Below, piece by piece: positions 9,387-19,817 of a stretch of 64,000 bases of DNA (positions are counted from its first letter, which is position 1; the number at the start of each line of letters is the position of its first letter). Position numbers and translations under genes: made by a program. The stretch is from NCBI RefSeq assembly GCF_013141425.1, contig NZ_JABFRA010000100.1:18239-82238 (forward strand). Direction: 5' to 3'. This DNA is from Methylotenera sp. GTDB lineage: Bacteria; Pseudomonadota; Gammaproteobacteria; Burkholderiales; Methylophilaceae. The notes under the pieces were generated by a model. It was not told where the DNA came from and ran no database searches. It saw nothing but the letters and a program-made list of their open reading frames with translations.

Positions 9387-9826
9387 GTATCAAACCCCTT
9401 GTCTGCAAATGCTTCTGGTGGCAACTCGGATGCCAACAAAAATGCGTCACTATTATTTAAATTATTATCTGCATTAAATTTTTGTGCTACAAAGAAAGTC
9501 AACAACATTGCACCTACAATAATCGCTGTAAACATCAGCCGATGATGTTCAAAATAATCACCAAAGCCATTGCCTAACCATTGCAACACATTGCCATTCT
9601 GACTAAAACCCTGACTAGTCGCTAATTGATTCACAGCCAAACCACGTGCATAAGACAAGCGCTGCAATGTCTGAGCATTAAGATGCTGCGCATTATCATT
9701 TAATAAACCAGCAACAGTATGCGCAAGCTGCTCATCCGCGCTCAAGCTAGCATCTGGCTTACTATTTTCAGTCTTAACTTTTTCCATGTGCATAATTTTA
9801 GCGTCTTCTTGTTGTGTACTCATCAT
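9362..9826 (-). CDS. DUF3619 family protein
   Basis: Small single-TM protein between ECF sigma factor and DUF3106; LSYARGLAVNQL motif. Confidence 0.7.
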   Translation of the reverse strand: MMSTQQEDAKIMHMEKVKTENSKPDASLSADEQLAHTVAGLLNDNAQHLNAQTLQRLSYARGLAVNQLATSQGFSQNGNVLQWLGNGFGDYFEHHRLMFTAIIVGAMLLTFFVAQKFNADNNLNNSDAFLLASELPPEAFADKGFDTWLVSKRD

Positions 9827-9833
9827 TCACCTC

Positions 9834-10436
9834 TTAGCCTTTTGAGCTTTGATTATTTAACGTCAGGCCTGGTAGACCCAGTTTCTCTAAACCTTGTTTT
9901 TTCAGTTCTGCCGCCAACGCATGAACCGCTCGCGAGCAGTGCGTTTTCACGCTACCATCCGAGCAACCCATTATTTCAGCAGTTTCTGCCACATCCATCT
10001 CCTCCCAATAACGCAACACAAAGGCTTCTCGTTGACGTGTGGGTAGCTTTTCTAGTGCAGATTCTATCAGTTTTATTGTTTGGCTACGTTCAAGTTGAGC
10101 CGATGGTTCGTCACTATCATCCTCAACATCAATCGTCTCTAATGGGTCACGGTCTTCACCCTCATCATTACTACCGAATGAAGATAGCAAGGTAGTCCAT
10201 AAATTACGTACTTTTTGTCTGCGCCAGAAATCGCGCATAGTATTTTGCAAAATTCGCTGAAAAAGCATCGGCAACTCTTCTGCAGGCTTGTCTCCGTATT
10301 TTTCTGCGAGTTTCATCATCGCATCTTGCACAATATCCAGTGCCGCATGGTCGTCACGCACGGCATAAGCTGTCTGCTTAAAAGCACGACGCTCCACGTC
10401 CTCAAGAAAATCAGAAAGTTCTTTAGTAGTTGCCAT
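9834..10436 (-). CDS. ECF-type RNA polymerase sigma factor
   Basis: Sigma-70 region 2 (HDAALDIVQDAMMKLAEKY) and region 4 (LEKLPTRQREAFVLRYWEEMDVAETAEIMGCSDGSVKTHCSRAVHAL). Confidence 0.88.
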   Translation of the reverse strand: MATTKELSDFLEDVERRAFKQTAYAVRDDHAALDIVQDAMMKLAEKYGDKPAEELPMLFQRILQNTMRDFWRRQKVRNLWTTLLSSFGSNDEGEDRDPLETIDVEDDSDEPSAQLERSQTIKLIESALEKLPTRQREAFVLRYWEEMDVAETAEIMGCSDGSVKTHCSRAVHALAAELKKQGLEKLGLPGLTLNNQSSKG

Positions 10437-10581
10437 TACACTTCGTAGTAATTTGGTTTACATTCACTTTATTATAAATTGCCAACTCAATAATTTCAGA
10501 AAGTATATCAGGTTTACATTTTGAACTAGCGCCCGCATTGGTTACAATCATAGCAATTAATTAATAGGCATTATTACTTCT

Positions 10582-10815
10582 ATGTGGCGACTGATTTTTC
10601 TAGGCATCATCATCTACTTGCTTATTGCCGCTTTTAAGCGCGGCATGCTTACTAAAAAGCAGGATGATTTGAATGTTAAAAAGGGCGCGCCCGCCAGTGA
10701 AAAGAAAATTGAAACCATGGTCAAGTGTGCGGCTTGTGATGTGCACCTACCCAGATCTGAGGCTTATCTAGTCAATGGTGACTTTTATTGCAGTAAATTG
10801 CACATTCCTAAATAA
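10582..10815 (+). CDS. PP0621-like small protein with Cys motifs
   Basis: 77 aa, one TM, CAACDVHLPRSEAYLVNGDFYCSKLH; directly upstream of PilS-like kinase. Confidence 0.6.
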   Translation: MWRLIFLGIIIYLLIAAFKRGMLTKKQDDLNVKKGAPASEKKIETMVKCAACDVHLPRSEAYLVNGDFYCSKLHIPK

Positions 10816-12462
10816 ATGCCGCTGCTAACTAACCATTCGAACAACAGCCAACTTGAAGCTAGGCTTCCCCGCGCCAACACGCTAGACGTTCCACTACAAA
10901 ACCACGCAGTCAATATCCTGAATGTTTTTCGCTTTGTCTTAAGCTTGGTTTTCATTATCTCTTACCTGTATTTAGGTAAGGAATCTTTATGGCAAAGCGA
11001 GCACTCGCTACTCACCTTTAAGCTATCGGTTGCTTATTTTATCTTTAGTATTTTCATCTTATTAATCAGCCCACTTAAATCTGATGTATATAAACTATCA
11101 CTGCCTTTTCAGATTACTGCTGACATTGTTTTCATCATTTTATTCATGTTCGTTGCTGGGGGCATCACCAGTGGATTAGGCATATTATTAATCATCATCA
11201 TCGTGATTGCCAGCCTAGCAAGTAATGGCCGCCTAGCTTTATTTTATGCCGCAGTCGCCAGCATAGGCTTATTGCTAGAACAAAGTTATCGCATGCTATT
11301 GGATGACATATCAGCCACCAGCTTTACCCAGCCTGCAATACTGAGCTTGAGTTGTTTTGCCACCGCTTGGCTAGCTTTTACACTGGCAAAACGCATGCAA
11401 CATAGTGAAGCTTTGGCTTCTGCACGCGGCATTGACATTGAAAACTTATCACAGGTAAATGCGCTCATTGCGCAGGAAATGCAGGATGGCGTAATTGTAG
11501 TAGACGAACACTTTAACATTCGGCATAGCAACATACAGGCTACAACATTATTATCTCTGCCAATAGGCAATGTGGCGGACTTTACGTTAAAGCATTATGC
11601 GCCCGAAATTGCTGTCATGTTCAATGATTGGTTAGATGAATTAGACGAAAACAACAATGCATCATTCACGATTAACAATCGAGAATTAAAGCTCCGATTC
11701 ATGCCAATCAACCAGAATATTGATACTCAAATATCAAACCGACGCTCTGGAGCTGTTATTTTTATTCAAGACCTCAGCCAGATTCAAACAGCGGCACAGC
11801 AAGCTAAACTAGCGGCACTTGGCAGACTTACCGCCAATATCGCGCATGAAATACGAAATCCCTTAAGTGCAATCAGCCACGCTAACCAATTACTGCAAGA
11901 GGATGAAAAAAATACCGCTTCAACTTCACGACTACTGCAAATAGTTTCAGACAACATTAGCCGTATCGACCAAATCATCAAGGATGTACTTGAACTCAAT
12001 CGACGTGATCGCACCTATTCAGAAAAAATAGCGTTAAGCGACTTTTTAACGAACTTTCACTCGCAATTCTGCGCTGTTGAAAATATTCCAAGTACCCATT
12101 TTCAACTTCAAAGTTTTCAGGATAAAAACTTTATGTTTGATAAGCGTCATTTAACGCAAATTTTATGGAATCTTTGTAAAAATGGCTGGGAGCACAGTCA
12201 AAAGCAAATCGGCAGTTTATCCATTGGTGTTCAAGACCTGAGCAAAACAGGGCTGAATATCATAATTAAAGATGATGGCGCTGGCGTTGCTGAGCATGAC
12301 CAAGCGAGACTGTTTGAACCATTTTTCACCACAAAAACGACTGGCAACGGTTTAGGGCTTTATATTTCACGCGAATTAGCAGAAGCCAATGGTGCAAAAC
12401 TACAGTATCAAGCCCTAAGTCCGGGCAGCGCATTTATAATTCACCTTAAAAAGTCCAGCTAA
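10816..12462 (+). CDS. pilS: Membrane sensor histidine kinase, PilS-like
   Basis: N-terminal TM helices, H-box AALGRLTANIAHEIRNPLSAISHANQLL, G-box DDGAGV...TTKTTGNGLGLYIS; followed by PilR-like regulator. Confidence 0.8.
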   Translation: MPLLTNHSNNSQLEARLPRANTLDVPLQNHAVNILNVFRFVLSLVFIISYLYLGKESLWQSEHSLLTFKLSVAYFIFSIFILLISPLKSDVYKLSLPFQITADIVFIILFMFVAGGITSGLGILLIIIIVIASLASNGRLALFYAAVASIGLLLEQSYRMLLDDISATSFTQPAILSLSCFATAWLAFTLAKRMQHSEALASARGIDIENLSQVNALIAQEMQDGVIVVDEHFNIRHSNIQATTLLSLPIGNVADFTLKHYAPEIAVMFNDWLDELDENNNASFTINNRELKLRFMPINQNIDTQISNRRSGAVIFIQDLSQIQTAAQQAKLAALGRLTANIAHEIRNPLSAISHANQLLQEDEKNTASTSRLLQIVSDNISRIDQIIKDVLELNRRDRTYSEKIALSDFLTNFHSQFCAVENIPSTHFQLQSFQDKNFMFDKRHLTQILWNLCKNGWEHSQKQIGSLSIGVQDLSKTGLNIIIKDDGAGVAEHDQARLFEPFFTTKTTGNGLGLYISRELAEANGAKLQYQALSPGSAFIIHLKKSS

Positions 12463-12472
12463 AAAAGGCATA

Positions 12473-13885
12473 ATGTTACTTATGACACAAAATCCTACTT
12501 GCCTAATTGTTGATGATGAAACTGACATTCGTGAACTATTGACCATGACGCTAGAGCGCATGGACGTTGACACCTATAGTGCCAGCAACATCGACGAGGC
12601 AAAAGCATTACTTAAACAACGCGCATACGCACTTTGTCTGACTGATATGCAAATGCCAGGCGGAACTGGTTTGGATCTGGTTAACTACATCAATGAATTT
12701 CATCCTGGACTGCCTGTTGCGGTCATTACTGCACATGCCAGTGCAGAAAATGCAGTATCCGCACTCAAAGCGGGAGCATTTGATTACTTAAGCAAACCAA
12801 TCTCTTTGAAGCAACTGCGGCCAGTGATTGAATTTGCACTCAAACTGACCACACAATCAAATATTAAAAGTCCCAATGTACTAGAAATGGTAGGGGATTC
12901 TTTACCCATGGCTCATGTAAGGTCCATGATTGCCAAGCTTGCTCGGAGCCAAGCTCCAGTGTACATCAGTGGTGAATCTGGTAGCGGTAAAGAACTAGCC
13001 GCAAAACTCATCCACAGCAATAGTTCACGTGGCGAAGGTGCTTTTATTGCTGTTAACTGTGGCGCCATCCCAGAAAATTTGATGGAAAGTGAGTTTTTTG
13101 GCTATAAAAAGGGTTCATTCACCGGTGCCAGCCAAGATAAAGAAGGTATGTTTCAAGCCGCAAATGGCGGTACGTTATTTTTGGATGAAGTCGCTGATTT
13201 ACCGTTAGCCATGCAAGTAAAATTACTACGTGCGATTCAAGAGAAAAAAATACGCATGGTGGGCGGCACAACCGAGGAAGCGGTCGATGTACGCATCATC
13301 AGTGCGACTCATAAAAATCTCAACGACATGATGGAGGCTGGACAATTCCGGCAGGATTTATACTACAGATTAAACGTCATTCAGCTTAAAATGCCTGCTT
13401 TACGGGATCGACCAGACGATATTCCTTTGTTAGCAAATTTACTACTAGCAAAACTATGTACCAACCAAAATATTCCGCTACCTGAAATTGAAGCTGACAC
13501 ACAGACCTATCTTTCAAAGTTACAGTTTCCTGGCAATGTGCGTGAATTAGAGAATATGCTAGAGCGAGCTTTAGCCATGAGCGATGGTAAAACCATCACT
13601 ATAGAAGATTTAGGAAATGAAAATGAATCGTCACGATTTCATAACGCAACGACTTCAGAAACATTGAATAAGGCAAGTTTTAATTCAGAGCAAACTCAAG
13701 ACCTTAATTTAACCGATTACTTAGAAGACGTAGAAAAGCGTGCCATTGTGAAAGCTCTGGAAAAAACCAACAACAACAAAACTGCTGCTGCCAAACTGCT
13801 AGGAGTTAGTTTCCGTACTCTGCGCTACCGACTCGCCAAGCTTGGCCTTGCAAAGGAGAGTGACTTAGAGATTGAGGATGATTGA
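12473..13885 (+). CDS. pilR: Sigma-54-dependent response regulator, PilR-like
   Basis: Receiver domain, AAA+ (GESGSGKELAAKLIH, GAFTGA-type KKGSFTGA), Fis-type HTH. Confidence 0.85.
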   Translation: MLLMTQNPTCLIVDDETDIRELLTMTLERMDVDTYSASNIDEAKALLKQRAYALCLTDMQMPGGTGLDLVNYINEFHPGLPVAVITAHASAENAVSALKAGAFDYLSKPISLKQLRPVIEFALKLTTQSNIKSPNVLEMVGDSLPMAHVRSMIAKLARSQAPVYISGESGSGKELAAKLIHSNSSRGEGAFIAVNCGAIPENLMESEFFGYKKGSFTGASQDKEGMFQAANGGTLFLDEVADLPLAMQVKLLRAIQEKKIRMVGGTTEEAVDVRIISATHKNLNDMMEAGQFRQDLYYRLNVIQLKMPALRDRPDDIPLLANLLLAKLCTNQNIPLPEIEADTQTYLSKLQFPGNVRELENMLERALAMSDGKTITIEDLGNENESSRFHNATTSETLNKASFNSEQTQDLNLTDYLEDVEKRAIVKALEKTNNNKTAAAKLLGVSFRTLRYRLAKLGLAKESDLEIEDD

Positions 13886-13932
13886 AAAATCCGGGTTATC
13901 AAGTTTAAATCTACCTTTTAAATGTATTCAAA

Positions 13933-15489
13933 CTAATGCGTTGGTGCATTTTCAACTACTAATACAGGCAACACTTTAGGCTTCCACAAATCCAAATATT
14001 TATTCGACTTATTTAGCAAATCTCGGTTCATTTCCTCATATTCAGTTTCTGGCGGCAGGTTTATGTTCTTAGCAATGGCGGAATAGCCTAGACCTAATTT
14101 TCCGCCTTCAACTTTAAAACCAATAAAATCCAAAACAGTAGGAAATAAATCAAAAGGCAAAATAGCTTCGCGATTTTTATGGATAGTCTCTTCTGAAATA
14201 AATCGATTGAAGATATGCCGTTCTTTAATTTGGTCTAATTTATTCGATACTGGATTTTCCATCGCCAAATGATCGCCTAAAATTACAATATTAGTGTCTT
14301 TAAGATAACCATTTTTTGTGATGAACGCCACTATATCCGCAACCTGTTGGGCCGTACATTCAACAATGCCTTCAAAATCTTTAATGCCCCTCTCTTTGCA
14401 ATAATTTGAAAAATGGCCATCTGGGCCATGCGTATCAATCGTGGTAATAGTGAGATTAAAGGGTTGTTGTTTCGCATGCAATTCCACCAACTTGTCTTTG
14501 AATATTGACAATAAATCGTCATCGTACAAACCCCAAAAATTCATATCAGCGTCGCTAAGATTGCCTTTTAATTCATCCTTTCCAAGCACTTCATCGTAAT
14601 GATGATCCCGAAAAAACATACCTTTACCAGCAAAGGCTAAGGCATCCCCGCCTAAATAAACGCTGTAATAGCCTGCGTCGTGTAAAACATCCCCTAGACA
14701 AACTGCATTGGGTAAAAATGATTTAATTTTTTCACCTTGATCATTCCCATCATACAAACTGACACTTTTAAGTGGTACCGCACATTGCGTTGCAGTAATA
14801 CCCGCAATTGTCCACCAACTTCCAGGTGCCGTTTTGTAACTGACAAAACTGGTGCCTTTTAATTGATCTAGCGGAGCAAGTAAGTTTTTCCCAAACAGAT
14901 GGGTGTCTTTGTATGAGTCTTCCAGGCTTTCTACATAGATAAACACCAAGTTCTTGGGCTTGATTGGTTTGACTAACTTGACTTGTGCTGGGGCGAGGTA
15001 ATGCTCTGCAAAATAATCTTTTCCAAACAAGTGATGAATAAACACGCTAATTGAAAACTGCACCCCAAAATAAAGACCAGCAGTAAGCAAGGTATATAAC
15101 GGCGCCCGATGCCCGATAAACCAATAAATCACCTTTAAAAAATGAATATTGGCTGAACGTGCAGGTCGGGTCAGCCAATGCGCAGACCCGTGAATCAAAA
15201 ATAGTGCGATGGAATACTCCACTAACACCAATAGCATTGCAGCACTTACAGGAAGCGCTATGCACCAAGCCAAAAAGCTTTTAATGATAGCTGCATCGGT
15301 ATCCACCAGCCCATCTAAACCAAATTGAGCATGGTAAAAAATCTGCTCTAACGAAGGCTCACCGAAATTGTCTCCAATCCAATAGGCACTTGCGGCTAAA
15401 AAGAATGCACTTAAATAGGTTAAAAATCGAATTAAACCGCGAATAAAATGGCGATGGCGATTATGAAGTTGTTGGGCGCGACTAAGCAT
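13933..15489 (-). CDS. Sulfatase-family membrane protein, LTA synthase/OpgB-like phosphoglycerol transferase
   Basis: N-terminal TM helices and extracytoplasmic sulfatase-like domain (KPKNLVFIYVESLEDSY, GSWWTIAGITATQCAVPL, NIVILGDHLAM). Confidence 0.75.
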   Translation of the reverse strand: MLSRAQQLHNRHRHFIRGLIRFLTYLSAFFLAASAYWIGDNFGEPSLEQIFYHAQFGLDGLVDTDAAIIKSFLAWCIALPVSAAMLLVLVEYSIALFLIHGSAHWLTRPARSANIHFLKVIYWFIGHRAPLYTLLTAGLYFGVQFSISVFIHHLFGKDYFAEHYLAPAQVKLVKPIKPKNLVFIYVESLEDSYKDTHLFGKNLLAPLDQLKGTSFVSYKTAPGSWWTIAGITATQCAVPLKSVSLYDGNDQGEKIKSFLPNAVCLGDVLHDAGYYSVYLGGDALAFAGKGMFFRDHHYDEVLGKDELKGNLSDADMNFWGLYDDDLLSIFKDKLVELHAKQQPFNLTITTIDTHGPDGHFSNYCKERGIKDFEGIVECTAQQVADIVAFITKNGYLKDTNIVILGDHLAMENPVSNKLDQIKERHIFNRFISEETIHKNREAILPFDLFPTVLDFIGFKVEGGKLGLGYSAIAKNINLPPETEYEEMNRDLLNKSNKYLDLWKPKVLPVLVVENAPTH

Positions 15490-15501
15490 GTTGATTTACT
15501 T

Positions 15502-18066
15502 TTAATTTGGGCGTTGCGAAATAAACTGGCAAGTGACAGCGCTGGCATAAGGTAAGCATTGCAAGGTCAACATGGCGACCCACAATTGAGCATCTATATT
15601 ATTTAAACCACGCGTTGCTAACATAAGGAAGCCACACAAAATCAAAGCCGTTAGAAGCGTGAGTTCTTCAATAATTGGATTTAGAATTTGTAGTTTATTG
15701 ATTTTATTTTTGCCCTTAGCCGTGACCTTAAATACTCCGTCTTTCTTGAATATTCCTGTTATTACACCTTTAGCAATAGCATGAGAAAGCCCGAGACTGG
15801 CAAGTGAAGCGCCAAAGATATCAGTCCAGCTACAATTCATGGTTTTTCTGTAAAGAATCGGACCGAGGGCGGCCTTTATGCCCAAGAAGCACAAGATTGG
15901 CACAATCATAATCGAGACTGGCAAACTAAAGGCTGTTGGAAAGACCAACATCGCGATTGTCCAGCCAATAGAACCAATGGTAAAAAATAACTGTAAGGCA
16001 TCGCCCAACCAACCAAACCAGCCGGTAAGAAAGTGATAGCGCTGGCCAAAAGAAAGTGTTGAATCACCCAGCAATTTTGGCAGATGATGTTTCAATATCT
16101 GCATGGCTCCAAAAGCCCAGCGGAAGCGTTGCGACTTAAGCGCCTTAAAGTCTGCGGGCGTCAATCCACGTCCAAAAGTATCATCCACATAGCGGAGTTC
16201 ATAGCCTTTTTCCAGCAAGCGCAATCCAAGCTCAGTATCTTCACAAATACACCATTCCGACCATTTACCGCTATCCAGCAAGGCCTGATGGCGGACCAAA
16301 GTCATTGTGCCGTGTTGAATTAGCGCATTGCGCTCATGGCGATGATGCATGCCAATGCGAAAAAATCCTTCGAACTCCCAATTACTCATCCGTTTAAAAA
16401 AGTTATTTTCCCATTCGCGATGCGCCTGGGGCGCTTGCACAACCGCAACTTGCGCGTCAGAAAAGTGTGGCACAAGATTCGATAACCAGTCCGCTGTAAC
16501 TTCATAATCAGCATCGACCACCCCAATCACTTGTGCCTTTTTATTGGTCTTATCTAATGCAAAGTTCAAAGCGCCGGCCTTAAAGCCAGGCCATTGCGGA
16601 AGATGATAAAAATGAAAATTAGCTGGCATGTTTGCTACGTAGGTTTCGAGTGGCTTCCACTTGGCTTCATCTTTGGTGTTGTTATCCACCACGATCACTT
16701 CAAAATGGGTGTAATCAAGCTTATGCAAACTTTCAATGGTCGCAATCACCATTTCAGGCGGTTCGTTATAACAAGCCAGGTGAATCGAAACATACAGTTC
16801 TTTATCCGTGGGTAAAGGTTTTGCACGCTTGTAAGCCCGATTCCAGCCACCTTTAAACATCACCTCACTAAATTCAACGCCATAAATCATCAACACGGCA
16901 GAAGTAAGCCCCATACCGATAATCAGGCCGATTAAAACGATAAAATCACGCAATGTGTAGTAGTAATCGCCAGGCAAGTTCCAAGCCACGACCAAAGTAG
17001 TGACGCAGGCTTGTAATAAAATTGCCATGGATAATCTACCACCCAGACCCCAGCGTCTAAAACGATAACCGATAAATAAAATAGGCAAGAATGCTAACAA
17101 AGTAGCCCATAAGGCTTTTTCTTCCCAGCGGCTATCTTTTGGCACAGCGCCCTGCAAAGAATATTTTTCATGACGGTCTGCCGAAAACATGCCCCAATAA
17201 GCCCCTGCCCAGCCTTCTAGCTTTTGTTTCCAAGGCTGATCAAACGCTTCCATCAAATAATAGTCATAGTTTTTATAGGCGGTCTTTGCTAAAAACTCTC
17301 GAACAAAGCGCGCTTGGTTCACATCTGAAGCAATAGCCGCGCCAATAGTAGGCCCATGGCTAGGCCAACCAATTTCAGTGATAACAATTTTTTTTCGTGG
17401 AAACGCTTCCATCAGTTCTTTATAGCGACTGAGTGAATAATCCACTGCATTTTCAACTGGCAAACCTTCGTGATAAGGCAACAAATGCACCGCGATATAA
17501 TCCACATGTTTGACTAGATCCGGATTTTTGAGCCAAACATGCCAAGGCTCGGCAGTAGAAATTGGCAATTTAGTGGCTTTTCGTACATCATCCAGATAGC
17601 TAAACAAAGCTTCTGGTTTCAAGTCACTTCGCAGCAAGACTTCATTGCCAACAATGGCACGTTCGATACGAGGGTAGTTTTTAATTTTTGCTTTTAATGC
17701 CTCTACCTCACGTCGGTTAGCATTAGTATCACTGCCTAGCCAAGCACCAGCAGTAACATAAAACCCGAGATTAGAAGCTAAGGCAGTAACTTCGCTATTT
17801 TCCAATGCTCCATAGATACGTATACGATTTGTCAGCGGTTTTAGTAACTTGAGATCGAGTTCCAACTCAGCTGTGCTAGGATATTCTTTATCTAGCGGAC
17901 TCTGATTTTCTTGAAAGCCACTATAAGCAAAGCCATGAACAATCGTCGGGGCATTCATCACCGGCAATGCCTGGTTAAAAAGACTCCAAATACCAAAATG
18001 GATTAAACCAAGCGCGGTGGCGAATAGGATTGGATTTAAAAAACGCTTAAATTGTATAGAAATCAA
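15502..18066 (-). CDS. GH17-GT2 fusion, NdvB-like beta-glucan synthase
   Basis: N-terminal GH17 (VGNEVLLR, VITEIGWPSHG) and processive GT2 motifs VVDADYEV, CICEDTELGLRLLEKGYE, QRFRWAFGAMQ. Confidence 0.82.
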   Translation of the reverse strand: MISIQFKRFLNPILFATALGLIHFGIWSLFNQALPVMNAPTIVHGFAYSGFQENQSPLDKEYPSTAELELDLKLLKPLTNRIRIYGALENSEVTALASNLGFYVTAGAWLGSDTNANRREVEALKAKIKNYPRIERAIVGNEVLLRSDLKPEALFSYLDDVRKATKLPISTAEPWHVWLKNPDLVKHVDYIAVHLLPYHEGLPVENAVDYSLSRYKELMEAFPRKKIVITEIGWPSHGPTIGAAIASDVNQARFVREFLAKTAYKNYDYYLMEAFDQPWKQKLEGWAGAYWGMFSADRHEKYSLQGAVPKDSRWEEKALWATLLAFLPILFIGYRFRRWGLGGRLSMAILLQACVTTLVVAWNLPGDYYYTLRDFIVLIGLIIGMGLTSAVLMIYGVEFSEVMFKGGWNRAYKRAKPLPTDKELYVSIHLACYNEPPEMVIATIESLHKLDYTHFEVIVVDNNTKDEAKWKPLETYVANMPANFHFYHLPQWPGFKAGALNFALDKTNKKAQVIGVVDADYEVTADWLSNLVPHFSDAQVAVVQAPQAHREWENNFFKRMSNWEFEGFFRIGMHHRHERNALIQHGTMTLVRHQALLDSGKWSEWCICEDTELGLRLLEKGYELRYVDDTFGRGLTPADFKALKSQRFRWAFGAMQILKHHLPKLLGDSTLSFGQRYHFLTGWFGWLGDALQLFFTIGSIGWTIAMLVFPTAFSLPVSIMIVPILCFLGIKAALGPILYRKTMNCSWTDIFGASLASLGLSHAIAKGVITGIFKKDGVFKVTAKGKNKINKLQILNPIIEELTLLTALILCGFLMLATRGLNNIDAQLWVAMLTLQCLPYASAVTCQFISQRPN

Positions 18067-18071
18067 AATAA

Positions 18072-19676
18072 CTAGTATTTCCTAAAGAAATTCAAAGATG
18101 CGCTGAATGACCTAGGCCAAGCAGATGTTGCAAGCATGATGTTGATTGCTAACCAAAGGACTGCGAGTAAATTCTTAGGCTCCAAATACAAGCAATAAAC
18201 CGCAGATACAATTAATAAAGCATGGAGTACATAATAAATTTTTATCTTTGGCCGAATACGTTGTTTAAGCAAGTATAACCCGAGTGAAAGTTGTATCGCT
18301 GGTAGTGCATACAAACTGACTGCAAAATCGCGATAGCGTCCATCAATAATCAACAATGTGCTTGATGTGATTGCCGCTAGTAGCAATAGGGTTGAACATG
18401 CTAACAATAGTCGTGTGTTGTTTAGGCCAGTACTACTCACCGTCCAGATGAGACTAATTACTGCAATTCCACCAATCGCCGCCACTCCACCTAAAGCCAG
18501 CCATTCCCGACTATTTTGGCATGCGCTAAACAAATATTCGGTTTGCAATAAAATAGTGATTCCCAATAATGCGCCCAAACTGGCCAATCCAATCAGCCCT
18601 GCTTTCCTGCGCTCTCCAAGAAAAAAACTTAACCCTAAAAACAATAGAGCACCAATGCTAGCCACTATAAATGGTCGCAATCCATCTGCCCGCGCTTTAA
18701 TATCCCCATTGAAAGAAAATTTTGGCGAGAAATCGGTCTGGTAGATCCCCCAATAACCACCGACAGTCCCCTCCAAGACGCGCTTCCATGGCTGATCGAA
18801 AGCTTCAATTAGATTGTAGCTCCAATTCCTGTCATGCGCGAGTTGCAAAAACCCTCGAATATAGACGGCCTGATTTATAACGCTAGGCTGAGATTCTTGG
18901 CGTTGCCTTCCCACTGAGGGCCAGCCTGTTTCGCCAATCAAAATCGGCTTTTTAAAACTTGCAGTGACTAAGCTCATCACATTACTGGTATGGTCTAAGG
19001 CATTTTCTATGGACTGCGGATTGTCTTCCCAGTAGGGAAGAATATGCACCGTCACAAAATCTACAGAATTTTCCAACGTGGGATGCTTGCGCCAAAACTC
19101 CCAAACATCGGCATAGGTAACGGGTACCTGCGTGGCAAGCTTTGTCTTTTCCAAATAGGCTTTCATAGCCGCTTCAGTCTGCTCCCCACGAAGCAGAACT
19201 TCATTTCCGACAATCAAAGCTTTAATAGTTTTAGGATATTTGTTCGCAATTGCAATAGCGAGTCCGAGTTCACTGTCATTCAAACTTTTCACCCAGCCAA
19301 TCCAAGCGCCTAAATATACTTTCATCCCCAGTTTAGCGGCTACCACTGGAACATAATCTAAACCCTGGCTAACCGAATAGATGCGAACACAATTGAACTG
19401 CTTAGCTAATATTGTTAAATCTTGGTCAATTTGAGCAGGATTAATACGTGTGCTCGAATTAAGCGGTGATTGCTCTTGGTGATAATAGGGCGAGTAAGAA
19501 ACGCACTGAAGTTTTCCATCGCTAGGTAATTGCGGCTTGATAATGGCTAAGGCTTGATTTTGCTGCCATAACCAAGCGCTCAACAGTGCTAGCAATGCCA
19601 AATTAAATAGAGCAAAAAACCAAGTAGATTTAGCACTGTGAATAGTCATAAATTTCTGAAAGAACAGCTGATGCAA
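18072..19676 (-). CDS. Membrane-anchored GH17 family protein (beta-1,3-glucanase/transglycosylase-like)
   Basis: GH17 motifs VGNEVLLRGE and LIGETGWPSVG, FDQPWKRVLEGTVGGYWGIY; C-terminal TM helices. Confidence 0.8.
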   Translation of the reverse strand: MHQLFFQKFMTIHSAKSTWFFALFNLALLALLSAWLWQQNQALAIIKPQLPSDGKLQCVSYSPYYHQEQSPLNSSTRINPAQIDQDLTILAKQFNCVRIYSVSQGLDYVPVVAAKLGMKVYLGAWIGWVKSLNDSELGLAIAIANKYPKTIKALIVGNEVLLRGEQTEAAMKAYLEKTKLATQVPVTYADVWEFWRKHPTLENSVDFVTVHILPYWEDNPQSIENALDHTSNVMSLVTASFKKPILIGETGWPSVGRQRQESQPSVINQAVYIRGFLQLAHDRNWSYNLIEAFDQPWKRVLEGTVGGYWGIYQTDFSPKFSFNGDIKARADGLRPFIVASIGALLFLGLSFFLGERRKAGLIGLASLGALLGITILLQTEYLFSACQNSREWLALGGVAAIGGIAVISLIWTVSSTGLNNTRLLLACSTLLLLAAITSSTLLIIDGRYRDFAVSLYALPAIQLSLGLYLLKQRIRPKIKIYYVLHALLIVSAVYCLYLEPKNLLAVLWLAINIMLATSAWPRSFSASLNFFRKY

Positions 19677-19817
19677 CGGCTAGATAGATTAAGTAGCGCC
19701 TATGATAATCTAGGACGTTCACATAACAAAATTTTACCGCTAAAATATGTGCAAATTTACATGGACCGCTCGGCTGGCATTACAATAACAACTTATAAAA
19801 ATATTTGAGAAATTTGC

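Noticed and set aside
9719-10195. 158-aa + strand ORF over the DUF3619 and ECF sigma genes
   Set aside because: Antisense to two better-supported genes; Leu/Ser/His-rich shadow composition.
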